From: JAJPHF01 sp035293805
GTDB lineage: Bacteria; Chloroflexota; UBA6077; JAJPHF01
Direction of reading: 5' to 3'
DNA: 64,000 nucleotides
Assembly (NCBI GenBank): GCA_035293805.1
Contig: DATGMD010000062.1
Span: 62,001 to 126,000 of the forward strand
The stretch's first letter is position 1, and every line of letters starts with the position of its first letter. Below, in pieces: positions 18,072 to 26,830 of the stretch. Both the position numbers and the translations under genes were made by a program. The notes under the pieces were generated by a model, which had not been told where the DNA came from, did no database searches, and was given only the letters and a program-made list of their open reading frames with translations.

Positions 18072-18284
18072 CTACAAGATCTTGCGCAACGCCGAACCTT
18101 TGTGCGCGGCGATGTGATCGGTCTTGTCGCTCTTGATTTCATATTGTGGGTCATCGGGCGTGGCGTGATGGGTGTAGCCCTTGTAGTCGAAATCGTGAGT
18201 GTGCACCTTGATGATACGTCCGGAGACGCGGCCAGCCTCGGAGTTCCAGCTCACGTGGTCGCCAACCTTGAAGCGTGCCGTCAT
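18072..18284 (-). CDS. DUF2945 small TUDOR-like protein
   Basis: 70 aa, start preceded by GGCGAGG. It matches the DUF2945 (hypervirulence-associated TUDOR-domain) family throughout: FKVGDHVSWNSEAGRVSGRIIKVHT, then YTHHATPDDPQYEIKSDKT and HKGSALRKI at the end. These are single small SH3/Tudor-like barrels, presumed cytoplasmic, with no firmly known biochemical role. The ATG overlaps by two bases the ATG of the divergently transcribed DUF488 gene. Confidence 0.88.
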   Translation of the reverse strand: MTARFKVGDHVSWNSEAGRVSGRIIKVHTHDFDYKGYTHHATPDDPQYEIKSDKTDHIAAHKGSALRKIL

Positions 18285-19065
18285 GTTCGCATCCTCGCCG
18301 CGGTCACGAAGGAGTCCTTCTTCACAGGATCATCCTGATCTGCATTATAATACGGTCAGCTATCACGCCAAACAGTCGGTCGCCCGCGCTCGCCAGCCAG
18401 CAGGGGCCACGACCGTCAGGAGCGAGTCAACCATAGCCTCACGAGTTGCGGACAGCGAGACGCCGGCACGCTCGGTCAGCCGCAGCGCCGCCCGCCGGGA
18501 CTGGGCCAACGCAAGTGTCTACACCGTCGGCCATTCAACCCGGACGCAAGCAGAGTTGACCGCCTTGCTCCGCCACTACGGGGTTGCCACCCTGGTCGAC
18601 GTCCGCGCCATCCCGCGATCGCACCACAACCCGCAGTTCAACCTGGAGGAGCTGGCCAGGGCGCTGCCTGAGGCGGGCATTGCCTACGCCCACCTGCCGC
18701 GTCTCGGGGGACTGCGGCGAGGAATCGGCGCCGCATCGGCCAACGACGGGTGGCGCAACGCCAGCTTCCGAGCCTATGCCGACTATATGCAGACCGCTGA
18801 TTTCGCGCACGGCCTCGAGGAGGTACGCTCGCTCACCAACGCCGGCCCGGTCGCGATCATGTGCGCGGAGGCCGTGCCGTGGCGCTGTCATCGCTCCCTG
18901 ATCGCCGACGCCCTCACGATCCGCGGCGTGGAGGTGCGCGAGATCCGGAGCCTGACCCGAACCGAGGCGCACAAGCTGACGCCCTTCGCCCGCGTCGATG
19001 GCCTCCGCATCACCTATCCCGCCGTCGACGCGGCGGCGACCGAGGAGCAGCGTTCGATCGGATGA
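18283..19065 (+). CDS. DUF488 family protein
   Basis: DUF488 proteins are small and of unsettled function, often found with stress or nucleic-acid genes. The conserved core begins at VYTVGHSTRTQAEL (about 18,523) and includes LVDVRAIPRSHHNPQF, AYAHLPRLGGLR and the C-terminal IMCAEAVPWRCHRSLIADAL with conserved Cys and His. The nearest in-frame canonical start upstream of the core is ATG 18283, giving 260 aa with a poorly conserved basic N-terminal extension of about 80 residues. No ATG, GTG or TTG lies between a good -10 box at 18346 and the core. The true start is therefore unclear. Confidence 0.82.
   Translation: MFASSPRSRRSPSSQDHPDLHYNTVSYHAKQSVARARQPAGATTVRSESTIASRVADSETPARSVSRSAARRDWANASVYTVGHSTRTQAELTALLRHYGVATLVDVRAIPRSHHNPQFNLEELARALPEAGIAYAHLPRLGGLRRGIGAASANDGWRNASFRAYADYMQTADFAHGLEEVRSLTNAGPVAIMCAEAVPWRCHRSLIADALTIRGVEVREIRSLTRTEAHKLTPFARVDGLRITYPAVDAAATEEQRSIG
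18321..18351 (+). promoter_or_regulatory. Candidate sigma70-type promoter
   Basis: TTCACA at 18321-18326 and a perfect TATAAT at 18346-18351, with a 19-base spacer, stand out in a GC-rich background. It points toward the DUF488 gene, but the only canonical start of that gene lies upstream of it, so its use would need a noncanonical start. Confidence 0.4.
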
Positions 19066-19098
19066 GCTCGCTATGCCGCTAGCTAAGCGGCCGGCCAC

Positions 19099-19299
19099 TC
19101 ATCGCCGGCCGCGGTACTCGGTAAAGTAGTACAGCATGCCCGCGAACACGTTGAGCACGATGAACATCAGCGTCCAGGTCGACTTGGACTCGCTAGTCAG
19201 ATAGTCGTTCTTGGTCATGTCCGAGAACATCGACACCCAGAACACCAGCAATGGCACAATCGCCAGCAGTATCAATATGGCGATCAAGAGCTGGGTCAT
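19099..19299 (-). CDS. Small PLDc_N-like membrane protein
   Basis: 66 aa with two hydrophobic helices (LLIAILILLAIVPLLVFWVSMF and STWTLMFIVLNVFAGMLYYF) separated by a short polar loop (SDMTKNDYL), ending in a basic tail. Start preceded by GGAGGTGGC. This matches stand-alone proteins of the phospholipase D nuclease N-terminal (PLDc_N) type, which despite the name have no catalytic domain. The role is unknown. It is the last gene before the hydrogenase maturation genes and need not belong to them. Confidence 0.75.
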   Translation of the reverse strand: MTQLLIAILILLAIVPLLVFWVSMFSDMTKNDYLTSESKSTWTLMFIVLNVFAGMLYYFTEYRGRR

Positions 19300-20467
19300 G
19301 CCACCTCCGCGGCAGGCGAAGCAGCGGGCCGCAGGATAGGCGGCCGGCTAGCAGCAGCATACCACCGGGGCCGGACGCCGCTCGGGCGCGCGTCAGCAGA
19401 TGCGCGGGAGCTGCTCGCCGGCGGGCACGTCCACGATGCGGCTGCCGCCCACACAGGTGCGCAGGTACACTACGCCGGCTGGCTCGGCCACGACCGCGCC
19501 GATGACGGCCGCCTGGGCGCCGAGCGGGTGGGCGCGCATCGCCGCCAGCGCCGCCGCCGCGTCCGCCGCCGGCACGATGGCGATCAGCTTGCCCTCGTTC
19601 GCAACGTAGAGCGGGTCGAGGCCCAGGATCTCGCACAGCCCCTCGACCTCCGGCTGGAGCGGCAGGCTCTCCTCCTCCAGCACGATGCCGACGCCCGCGC
19701 GCTGGGCGATCTCGTTCAGCGTGCTCGCCAGCCCGCCGCGCGTCGGGTCGCGCAGCACGTGAACGTCGGGCGCGGCGGCGAGCATCGCCTGGACAAGCCC
19801 GTGCAGCGCGGCGGTGTCGCTCGCCAGCTCCACGTCGAAGTCCAGTCCTTCGCGCCGCGCCATGATCGCCATGCCGTGCTGCGCGATCTGGCCCGAGACG
19901 AGCACTTGGTCGCCCGGCCGCGCGCGGTCGGCCGAAATTGTCACGCCCGCCGGCACGACGCCCACGCCGGTCGTCGTGATGAAGATGCCGTCGCCGTGGC
20001 CCCGCTCCACCACCTTCGTGTCGCCGGTGACGATCGCCACGCCGGCCCGCGCCGCCGCCTCCTGCATCGACGCGACGACGCGCTTCAGGTCGTCGATGGC
20101 GAACCCCTCCTCCAGAATGAACGCGCACGCCAGGTAGAGCGGCGTGGCGCCGCTCATCGCGAGGTCGTTCAGCGTGCCGTTCACCGCCAGGTGCCCGATG
20201 TCCCCGCCGGGGAAGAACAGCGGCGAGACGACGAACGAGTCGGTAGTGAAGGCCAGGTGGGCGCCGCCGACCTCGAACACCGCCTGGTCGTCCAGCTTTT
20301 CCAGCAGCGGGTTGCGGAAGGCCGGCAGGAAGATCTGCTGCACCAGGTCGGCGGTCAGCTTGCCGCCGCTGCCGTGGCCGAGCGTGATCTTGCCAGGCTC
20401 CGTGGCCGGCACGGGACAGGCCAGTTGCAGCAAGTCCACGTCCTCGAGCGTGCCGGGGCTCTGGCCG

Positions 20468-21592
<1,125 letters not shown>

Positions 21593-21599
21593 ACGATCG

Positions 21600-21760
21600 C
21601 CCTCACCCTGCGACGCGGAATACTGCGAGCGTCGCTCCTCTCCCAGGGGGAGAGGGAGCACCGCGCGCCCTCACCCCAGCCCTCTCCCAGGGGGAGAGGG
21701 AGCAAGACGTGCCCTCACCCCGAACTGCTCTCAGCGGGAGAGGAGTACCACGCGCCCTCA
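21600..21760. repeat. CTCTCCC/GGGAGAG repeat cluster between hypC and hypD
   Basis: At least three tandem-like copies of the palindromic unit (CTCTCCCagggGGAGAGGG type) joined by CCTCACCCC, plus a 30-base block (from about 21,606, CTGCGACGCGG...GCGAGCGTCGCTC) that recurs nearly unchanged inside hypF at 24,225-24,256. A further, weaker copy forms the last codons of hypC (21,796-21,825). Confidence 0.75.
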
Positions 21761-21795
21761 CTTCGGCCCGCCCGGAGCAGATGCAGCACGCGCAC

Positions 21796-22074
21796 TTACC
21801 CCACTCCGCTCTCAGTGGGAGCCGGGGCATAGTCGTCGGCCAGGGACGCTTGCTCCTCGGCCTGGACCATCTCGTCGAACAGCGCTAGCAGGCTCGCGGC
21901 CTCGGCCTCGTCGATCTTCTGCAGCGCGAAGCCGACGTGCAGCAGCACGTAGTCACCCGCCTGCACGCCCTCGACCAGGTCGATCGAGACGCGCTTGCTG
22001 GTGCCGCCCACGTCGACCGTCGCCCACTGGGCATCGTGGACCGCGACCACGCGGGCCGGAACCGATAGACACAT
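21796..22074 (-). CDS. hypC: Hydrogenase maturation chaperone HypC
   Basis: 92 aa. HypC binds HypD and then the large-subunit precursor, carrying the Fe(CN)2CO group. It begins with the essential MC (MCLSVPARVV) and has the conserved His46 in LLHVGFAL. GAGGAGGG precedes the ATG at 22074. The C-terminal tail (about 20 residues, SLADDYAPAPTESGVG) is coded by DNA resembling the adjacent interspersed repeat, suggesting that the repeat changed the end of the gene. The core is intact. Confidence 0.96.
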   Translation of the reverse strand: MCLSVPARVVAVHDAQWATVDVGGTSKRVSIDLVEGVQAGDYVLLHVGFALQKIDEAEAASLLALFDEMVQAEEQASLADDYAPAPTESGVG

Positions 22075-22106
22075 GCGGCCCTCCTCGGGCGCGGCGCCGG
22101 GCGCCG

Positions 22107-22799
22107 CTACGACTGGAACAGGAACGGGTACAGCTCGGCGAGCGCCGGATCGACCGGCTCGGGCGCGGCCGGCGGCGCGGCCGCTACCGCCGCCCCCTCG
22201 ACCGGCCGCCGCGCCGCCGGCTCGTAGTGCAGCAGCGTGTGTACCATGTCCCACAGGATGTGGTAGAGCGTCAGGTGGCACTCCTGGATGCGCAGGATGT
22301 TGTGTGACGGCACGGCGAAGGCGTAGTCCGCCAGCGCCGCGCAGCGCCCGCCGCCCTTGCCCGTGAGCGCCACGGTCAGCAGGTCGCGCCCCTTGGCCGC
22401 CTCGATAGCCTTCACGACGTTGGGCGAGTCGCCGCTGGTGGACAGCCCGATCAGCACGTCGCCCGGCTGCGCGTAGACATCCACCTGGCGCACGAAGATC
22501 TCCGAGTAGTCGAAGTCGTTGGCCAGCGAGGTGAGGAGCGCCACGTCGGCGTTCAGCGCCAGCGCGGGGAGCGGCGGCCGCTCCTTGATGACCGGGTTGG
22601 CGAACTCGACGGCGATGTGCAGGGCGTCGCTGGCGCTGCCGCCGTTGCCGCAGCTCAGGATCTTGCCGCCGCCCACCAGCCGCGCCGTCAGGTCGCGCGC
22701 GCAGGCCGCCACCTGGGCGGCGTGGTCCTTGAAGAACTTCTGCTTGATGAAGGCGCTCTCGCTCGCCCACTCCAACACCAGGTCGTGCAGCTCAGACAT
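22107..22799 (-). CDS. SIS-domain (GmhA-like) isomerase in the hyp operon
   Basis: 230 aa with a SIS domain of the sedoheptulose-7-phosphate isomerase type. The phosphosugar loop CGNGGSASDALH is followed by SLANDFDYSEIFVRQVD, LSTSGDSPNVVKAIEAAK, and the catalytic-type ECHLTLYHILWD. In GmhA this makes D-glycero-D-manno-heptose 7-phosphate, but no heptose genes are near. Such genes recur in hydrogenase maturation clusters, where their role is not known to me. A Pro/Ala-rich linker and a C-terminal tail (AELYPFLFQS) are added. It overlaps hypF by 8 bases, so it is part of the operon. Confidence 0.88.
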   Translation of the reverse strand: MSELHDLVLEWASESAFIKQKFFKDHAAQVAACARDLTARLVGGGKILSCGNGGSASDALHIAVEFANPVIKERPPLPALALNADVALLTSLANDFDYSEIFVRQVDVYAQPGDVLIGLSTSGDSPNVVKAIEAAKGRDLLTVALTGKGGGRCAALADYAFAVPSHNILRIQECHLTLYHILWDMVHTLLHYEPAARRPVEGAAVAAAPPAAPEPVDPALAELYPFLFQS

Positions 22800-25290
22800 C
22801 GTCGTCGGCTCCTCTCACGGCGTGCGCCACGACCGCCTGGCCCAGCGCCAGCCCGCCGTCGTTCGTGGGCACCTGGCGGTGGAAGCGCACGTCCAGGTCG
22901 GCGGCGCGCAGGCGGGCCAGCGTCTCGCGCAAGAGCAGCGTGTTCTGAAACACGCCGCCCGAGAGCGCGACCTGGCGCCGGCCCGTCGCGGCGGCCAGGC
23001 GCGCGCACACCGCCGCCGTGAAGTCGGCCACGGCGCGGTGGCAGCGCATGGCGATCGTCGGCAGCGGCACGCCCGCGCGGCGGTCGGCGTAGGCGGCCCA
23101 CAGCAGCGGCGCCGGATCGACCACCCAGCCGCCCTCCTCCTCCCGCAGCTCATACGGATACGCGCCCCCGGCCGCCGGATCGGCGAGCGCCTGCAGCTCC
23201 ATCGCCGCCTGCGCCTCGTACTGAGCGACCGAACAGACGCCGAGCAACGCCGCCAGCGCGTCGAACAGCCGGCCGCAGCTCGTCGTCGGCGGCGCGTTTA
23301 GGCCCCGCTCGACCTGGCGCCGCGTCACGGCGGCCTCGCGCGGGTCCTGCACGTCGAGGAACGGGGCAAACTGGTCCAGGTCCGCCGGGAACCAGGCGGC
23401 CAGGTAGCCGAGCGCCATGCGCCAGGGCTTGCGGATCGCGGCCGCGCCGCCGGGCATGGGCGCCGCGCGCAGGTGGGCGCGGCGCGCGAAGCCCCGCCAG
23501 TCGGCCACGAGCCACTCGCCGCCCCACAGGCAGCCGTCCGTCCCGTAGCCCAGGCCGTCGAACGCCACGCCGATGGCCGGCCCCCGCAGCCCGTGCTCGA
23601 CGAGACAGCTCACGATGTGGGCGTGGTGGTGCTGCACCGCCACGCGCTCGACGCCCTCCAGGCCGAGCGCGAGCTTCGTGGACAGGTACTCCGGGTGCAA
23701 GTCGTGCGCGATGATCGCGGGCCGCACGGCGAACAGCCGCTCGTAGAGCGCCACCGTCGCCTGGTACAGCGCCAGCGTCTCCAGGTTCTCCAGGTCGCCC
23801 AGGTGCTGGCTCAGGAAGGCGTGGCGGTCCTTCAGCAGGCAGAACGTGTTCTTGAGCTGCCCGCCGCAGGCCAGCACCGGGCGCCGCGCCGCGAACGGCA
23901 GGTCCAGCGGCAGCGGCGCGTAGCTGCGGGCGCGGCGCAGCAGCACCGGCGTCCCCTCGACGACGCGCGCCACCGAGTCGTCATAACGACTGGCGATCGG
24001 GCGGTCGTGCAGCAGGAAGGCGTCGGCCAGCGGCGCCAGGCGGGCGCGCGCCTCGTCGTTCTCGGCCGCGATTGGCTCCTCGGCCAGGTTGCCGCTCGTC
24101 ATCACCAGCGGCCCTCCGAACGCCGCCAGCAGCAGGTGGTGCAGCGGCGTGGACGGCAGCATCGCCCCCACCTCGCGCAGCCCCGGCGCCACCGACGGCG
24201 CCAGGGCCGCCCCCCCTCTCCCAACCTGCGACTCGGCATCCTGCGAGCGTCGCTCCCCCCATAAGGGGCGAGGGCTCCCGGCTCCATCTCCCCCGGCTCC
24301 GCCGGCGCCCCCCTTCCTTCGAAGGGAAGGGGGGCTGGGGGGGTTAGGTCCTCCCGGCGTCTTCCCCCTCTCCCCCTGGGAGAGGGGCTGGGGGTGAGGG
24401 CGCATCCCCACCAGCACGATCGGCCGCCGCGGCGAGGCGAGCAGCGCCGCCTCGGCCGCGTCGACGGCGCAGACGGCGCGCACCGCGGCCAGGTCGGCGA
24501 ACATGACGGCAAACGGCTTGGCGCCGCGCCGCTTGCGCTGCCGCAGGCGGGCGACCGCCGCCTCGTCGCGCGCGTCGCAGGCGAGGTGGAAGCCGCCCAG
24601 GCCCTTCAGCGCCACGATCGCCCCGTCCCGCAGCCGCGCCACCGCCTCGGCCAGCGGGTCGCCCGGCAGCGCCGCCCCATCTGCGGCCGCTCCGGGCGCC
24701 TCCAGCCACAGCCGCGGGCCGCAGGCCGGGCAGGCGACGGGCTGGGCGTGGTAGCGGCGATCGGCCGGGTCGGCGTACTCCGCGGCGCAGGCCGGGCACA
24801 GCGGGAAGCGCCGCATCGTCGTGTTCGGCCGGTCGTAGGGCAGCGCCTCGATGATCGTGAACCGCGGCCCGCAGTTGGTGCAGTTCGTGAAAGGGTAGCC
24901 GTAGCGCCGGTCGCGCGGGTCGCTCAGCTCGCGCAGGCAGTCGGCGCACGGCGCCGTGTCCGGCGGCACTGGCTGGGCCACGTCCGGCGCCGCCCGGCTG
25001 GCCAGGATGGCGAAACCGTCGGCGCCCACGGGCGGCACGTCGGCCACGTCCAGCGCTTCAATACGGGCGAGCGGCGGCGCCTCCGTCTGCAGCGCGGCGC
25101 GGAAGGCGGCGAGCGCGGCGGGCGGGCCCTCGATCTCGATGGCCACGTCGCCCGAGCGGTTGAGCACCCAGCCGGCCAGCGCGTACCGCGTGGCGAGCCG
25201 GTACACGAAGGGGCGGAAGCCCACCCCCTGCACGACGCCCCGCACCGCGAGGCGCTGGCGCTGCACCGCGACCGTCGCCGCGACTCCCAT
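22792..25290 (-). CDS. hypF: Carbamoyltransferase HypF with repeat-derived insertion
   Basis: 832 aa. HypF uses carbamoyl phosphate and ATP to carbamoylate HypE. Domains in order: acylphosphatase (VRGVVQGVGFRPFVYRLA), two zinc-finger motifs (CADCLREL...CTNCGPRF and CPACAAEY...CPACGPR), YrdC-like domain (ALKGLGGFHLACDA), and Kae1-like transferase domain (VQHHHAHIVSCLVEHG; LSGGVFQNTLLLRETL; VPTNDGGLALGQ). GGGAGCAGG precedes ATG 25290. Between RRPIVLVGMR and SVAPGLREVGAMLP lies an insert of about 65 residues translated from the CTCTCCC repeat family. The frame is preserved and all catalytic motifs are present, so the protein is probably still functional. Confidence 0.96.
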   Translation of the reverse strand: MGVAATVAVQRQRLAVRGVVQGVGFRPFVYRLATRYALAGWVLNRSGDVAIEIEGPPAALAAFRAALQTEAPPLARIEALDVADVPPVGADGFAILASRAAPDVAQPVPPDTAPCADCLRELSDPRDRRYGYPFTNCTNCGPRFTIIEALPYDRPNTTMRRFPLCPACAAEYADPADRRYHAQPVACPACGPRLWLEAPGAAADGAALPGDPLAEAVARLRDGAIVALKGLGGFHLACDARDEAAVARLRQRKRRGAKPFAVMFADLAAVRAVCAVDAAEAALLASPRRPIVLVGMRPHPQPLSQGERGKTPGGPNPPSPPSLRRKGGAGGAGGDGAGSPRPLWGERRSQDAESQVGRGGAALAPSVAPGLREVGAMLPSTPLHHLLLAAFGGPLVMTSGNLAEEPIAAENDEARARLAPLADAFLLHDRPIASRYDDSVARVVEGTPVLLRRARSYAPLPLDLPFAARRPVLACGGQLKNTFCLLKDRHAFLSQHLGDLENLETLALYQATVALYERLFAVRPAIIAHDLHPEYLSTKLALGLEGVERVAVQHHHAHIVSCLVEHGLRGPAIGVAFDGLGYGTDGCLWGGEWLVADWRGFARRAHLRAAPMPGGAAAIRKPWRMALGYLAAWFPADLDQFAPFLDVQDPREAAVTRRQVERGLNAPPTTSCGRLFDALAALLGVCSVAQYEAQAAMELQALADPAAGGAYPYELREEEGGWVVDPAPLLWAAYADRRAGVPLPTIAMRCHRAVADFTAAVCARLAAATGRRQVALSGGVFQNTLLLRETLARLRAADLDVRFHRQVPTNDGGLALGQAVVAHAVRGADDDV
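24208..24402. repeat. Interspersed repeat inserted in frame within hypF
   Basis: About 195 bases containing several CTCTCCC/GGGAGAG and CCTTCC/GGAAGG palindromic units. Read on the minus strand it encodes a Pro/Gly/Arg-rich stretch (PHPQPLSQGERGK...LRRKGGAGG...WGERRSQDAESQ) absent from ordinary HypF. It shares a block of about 30 bases with the hypC-hypD spacer. Confidence 0.8.
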
Positions 25291-25381
25291 ACCTGCTCCC
25301 TGGCCCGCGCGCTCCGCTGCCCATCGCGCGGCGCTGGATCGCGCGCATCCTGCGGGTCCGCTGTCCGCTCCCTGGCGCGCG

Positions 25382-25837
25382 CTACGCCAGCCCCGCCGCG
25401 CCGGGGTGCGCCGCGGCGTCCCGCGCGTGCTCGGCGAGGTGGCTCGCGGGCACCTCGACCGCCACCGGCGCGGCGCCCTCCGCGCCGGGCCGGTAGCGCC
25501 AGCCGCTCGCTAGCTCGACGGCGTCCACCAGCAGCTCGTCGCCCGCCACCACGGCGACGTCGCCCGCGCCGCACTGGCGGCAATTGAACGGGGGCGCCCG
25601 AAACTCGCTCTCCGCGCCGCAGCCGTGGCACACCAGGCGCGCCGGCACGTCGGTCAGCTCGATCACCGCGTGGGCGGCGTTGGTGTCCTGGGCGGCCATC
25701 TGGAAGCAGAGCTGCATGCTATCCGGCACGACGGCTTGTAGCACGCCCACGCTGAGCCGCACCCGCCGCACCGGCTCCCCGTCGGCCACGTCGAGCACCA
25801 CCGCCAGGACACCCTCGGCCAGCGCCATCTCGTGCAT
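25382..25837 (-). CDS. hypA: Nickel/zinc hydrogenase chaperone HypA
   Basis: 151 aa. HypA delivers nickel to the large subunit. It starts MHEMALAEG with the nickel-ligand His2, and has the structural zinc site C70-x2-C73...C86-x2-C89 (CHGCG, CRQCG). The last 40 residues are an extra Ala/Pro-rich tail beyond the usual 115 aa length. GGGAGAGG precedes the ATG. It is the first hyp gene of this segment. The usual partner, the GTPase HypB, is not found beside it or elsewhere in the window. Confidence 0.95.
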   Translation of the reverse strand: MHEMALAEGVLAVVLDVADGEPVRRVRLSVGVLQAVVPDSMQLCFQMAAQDTNAAHAVIELTDVPARLVCHGCGAESEFRAPPFNCRQCGAGDVAVVAGDELLVDAVELASGWRYRPGAEGAAPVAVEVPASHLAEHARDAAAHPGAAGLA

Positions 25838-26140
25838 GGCCTCTCCCTTCCGCGCGTAGCAGGCCTAGTAGTCTGTCACACTTGAATTGCCAGCTTGCCA
25901 GACGCCGCCGTGATGAAGATTGACAAATTAGTCGGGGAGAGCGGCCAGCCGGCCGGCCTCCAGCAAGCCCCGGTGGCCCGCCGTTTACGGCGGCATGGCT
26001 CCGCTACCAGTACCCAATGAATTCCTCAACCTTCATCAGGCCGGCGTCGTGGGCCGCAATCTACACGTGACAAAGCACTAGGGCACATCCCGGTCAGCTG
26101 CCACCGCCGCCCCGCGGCGCCCGGCCTGCCGCGGACGCCC
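25838..26140. other. Gap between hypA and the 39 aa protein
   Basis: About 300 bases, partly A/T-rich (25,860-25,935), which may hold the promoter of the hypA-hypE segment, though I cannot fix a -10/-35 pair on the minus strand. It contains a palindromic GCCCGCCGTTTACGGCGGC copy at 25,976-25,994 related to the inverted repeat at 58,798-58,851. Confidence 0.5.
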
Positions 26141-26260
26141 CTACATCATCTCCATCTTGATGTAGCGCTTGATCTCCGGCAGCGACGCCACGATCATCGC
26201 GACCGCCGCCGCCGCGATGAGCGCGAACAGCGCCGTGCTGATCATGCCGACCGTCTTCAT
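26141..26260 (-). CDS. 39 aa single-helix protein, DUF6893-like
   Basis: A 39-codon gene with GGAAGGGAG before its ATG. The sequence is one hydrophobic helix (VGMISTALFALIAAAAVAMIV) followed by a short basic end (SLPEIKRYIKMEMM). This is the pattern of the DUF6893 small proteins (helix, then IPDIKRYL-like end) that accompany group 1h hydrogenase loci in Actinobacteria. It lies 36 bases downstream of the maturation protease on the same strand. A membrane anchor or assembly helper for the hydrogenase is a reasonable inference. No function is established that I know of. Confidence 0.8.
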   Translation of the reverse strand: MKTVGMISTALFALIAAAAVAMIVASLPEIKRYIKMEMM

Positions 26261-26296
26261 GCTGACTCCCTTCCACCGCCCTGACCGGCTTCCTCG

Positions 26297-26830
26297 CTAC
26301 GCGACGATCGGGCCGCCGCTGGCCGCGTCAGCGCCCGCGCTGGCACCGAGCGCCCGGGCGACGAGCGACTCCACCAGCCCGATCGCCTCGTCCACGGCCG
26401 CCTGCACCGGCGCGCTGAGGCCGATGCGCCCCTCCTCGTCGGCGTCGAGCGTCGCCGGCTCGCAGCCCACCACCAGCACGCGCCGCGGCCGGCCGTCCAG
26501 CGCCTTCACCAGGCAGAACACCTGCACCGGATCAATCGTGTGGGCGTCCACCGCCACGGCCGTCGCGGCATCCAGTGCGTCCAGGTCGGGCTCGACCACG
26601 TACAGCGTGCCGGGCGCCTCGCCGCGCGGCAGCGCGTCCACCAGGATCGCCACGTCCGGCTCGTCGAGCAGCGCGTACGCCAGGTCGAACGCGCGGATGC
26701 CGAAATCCACCACGCGGACGCCCGGCGGCCACGCGCGCGCCGCGAGGCGTTGGGCCACCTCGACGCCGAAGGCGTCGTCGCCCAGAAAGACGTTGCCGAT
26801 GCCGGCGACGAGGACCTGCGGCTCGCTCAT
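26297..26830 (-). CDS. [NiFe] hydrogenase maturation protease (HyaD/HybD family)
   Basis: 177 aa endopeptidase that removes the C-terminal peptide of the large subunit after nickel insertion. The family core VLVAGIGNVFLGDDAFGVEVAQRL is intact, with the metal-binding Asp, and the later HTIDPVQVF matches the conserved His region. The start at 26830 overlaps the stop of the upstream gene by 4 bases (ATGA), showing translational coupling. The expected substrate is the 21-residue tail after DPCLPCGVH in the large subunit encoded at 30653-32440. It is somewhat longer than HybD because of an Ala/Gly-rich C-terminus. Confidence 0.95.
   Translation of the reverse strand: MSEPQVLVAGIGNVFLGDDAFGVEVAQRLAARAWPPGVRVVDFGIRAFDLAYALLDEPDVAILVDALPRGEAPGTLYVVEPDLDALDAATAVAVDAHTIDPVQVFCLVKALDGRPRRVLVVGCEPATLDADEEGRIGLSAPVQAAVDEAIGLVESLVARALGASAGADAASGGPIVA

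Noticed and set aside
25920..25948. Plus-strand promoter with TTGACA at 25920
   Set aside because: No matching -10 box and no gene on the plus strand downstream.
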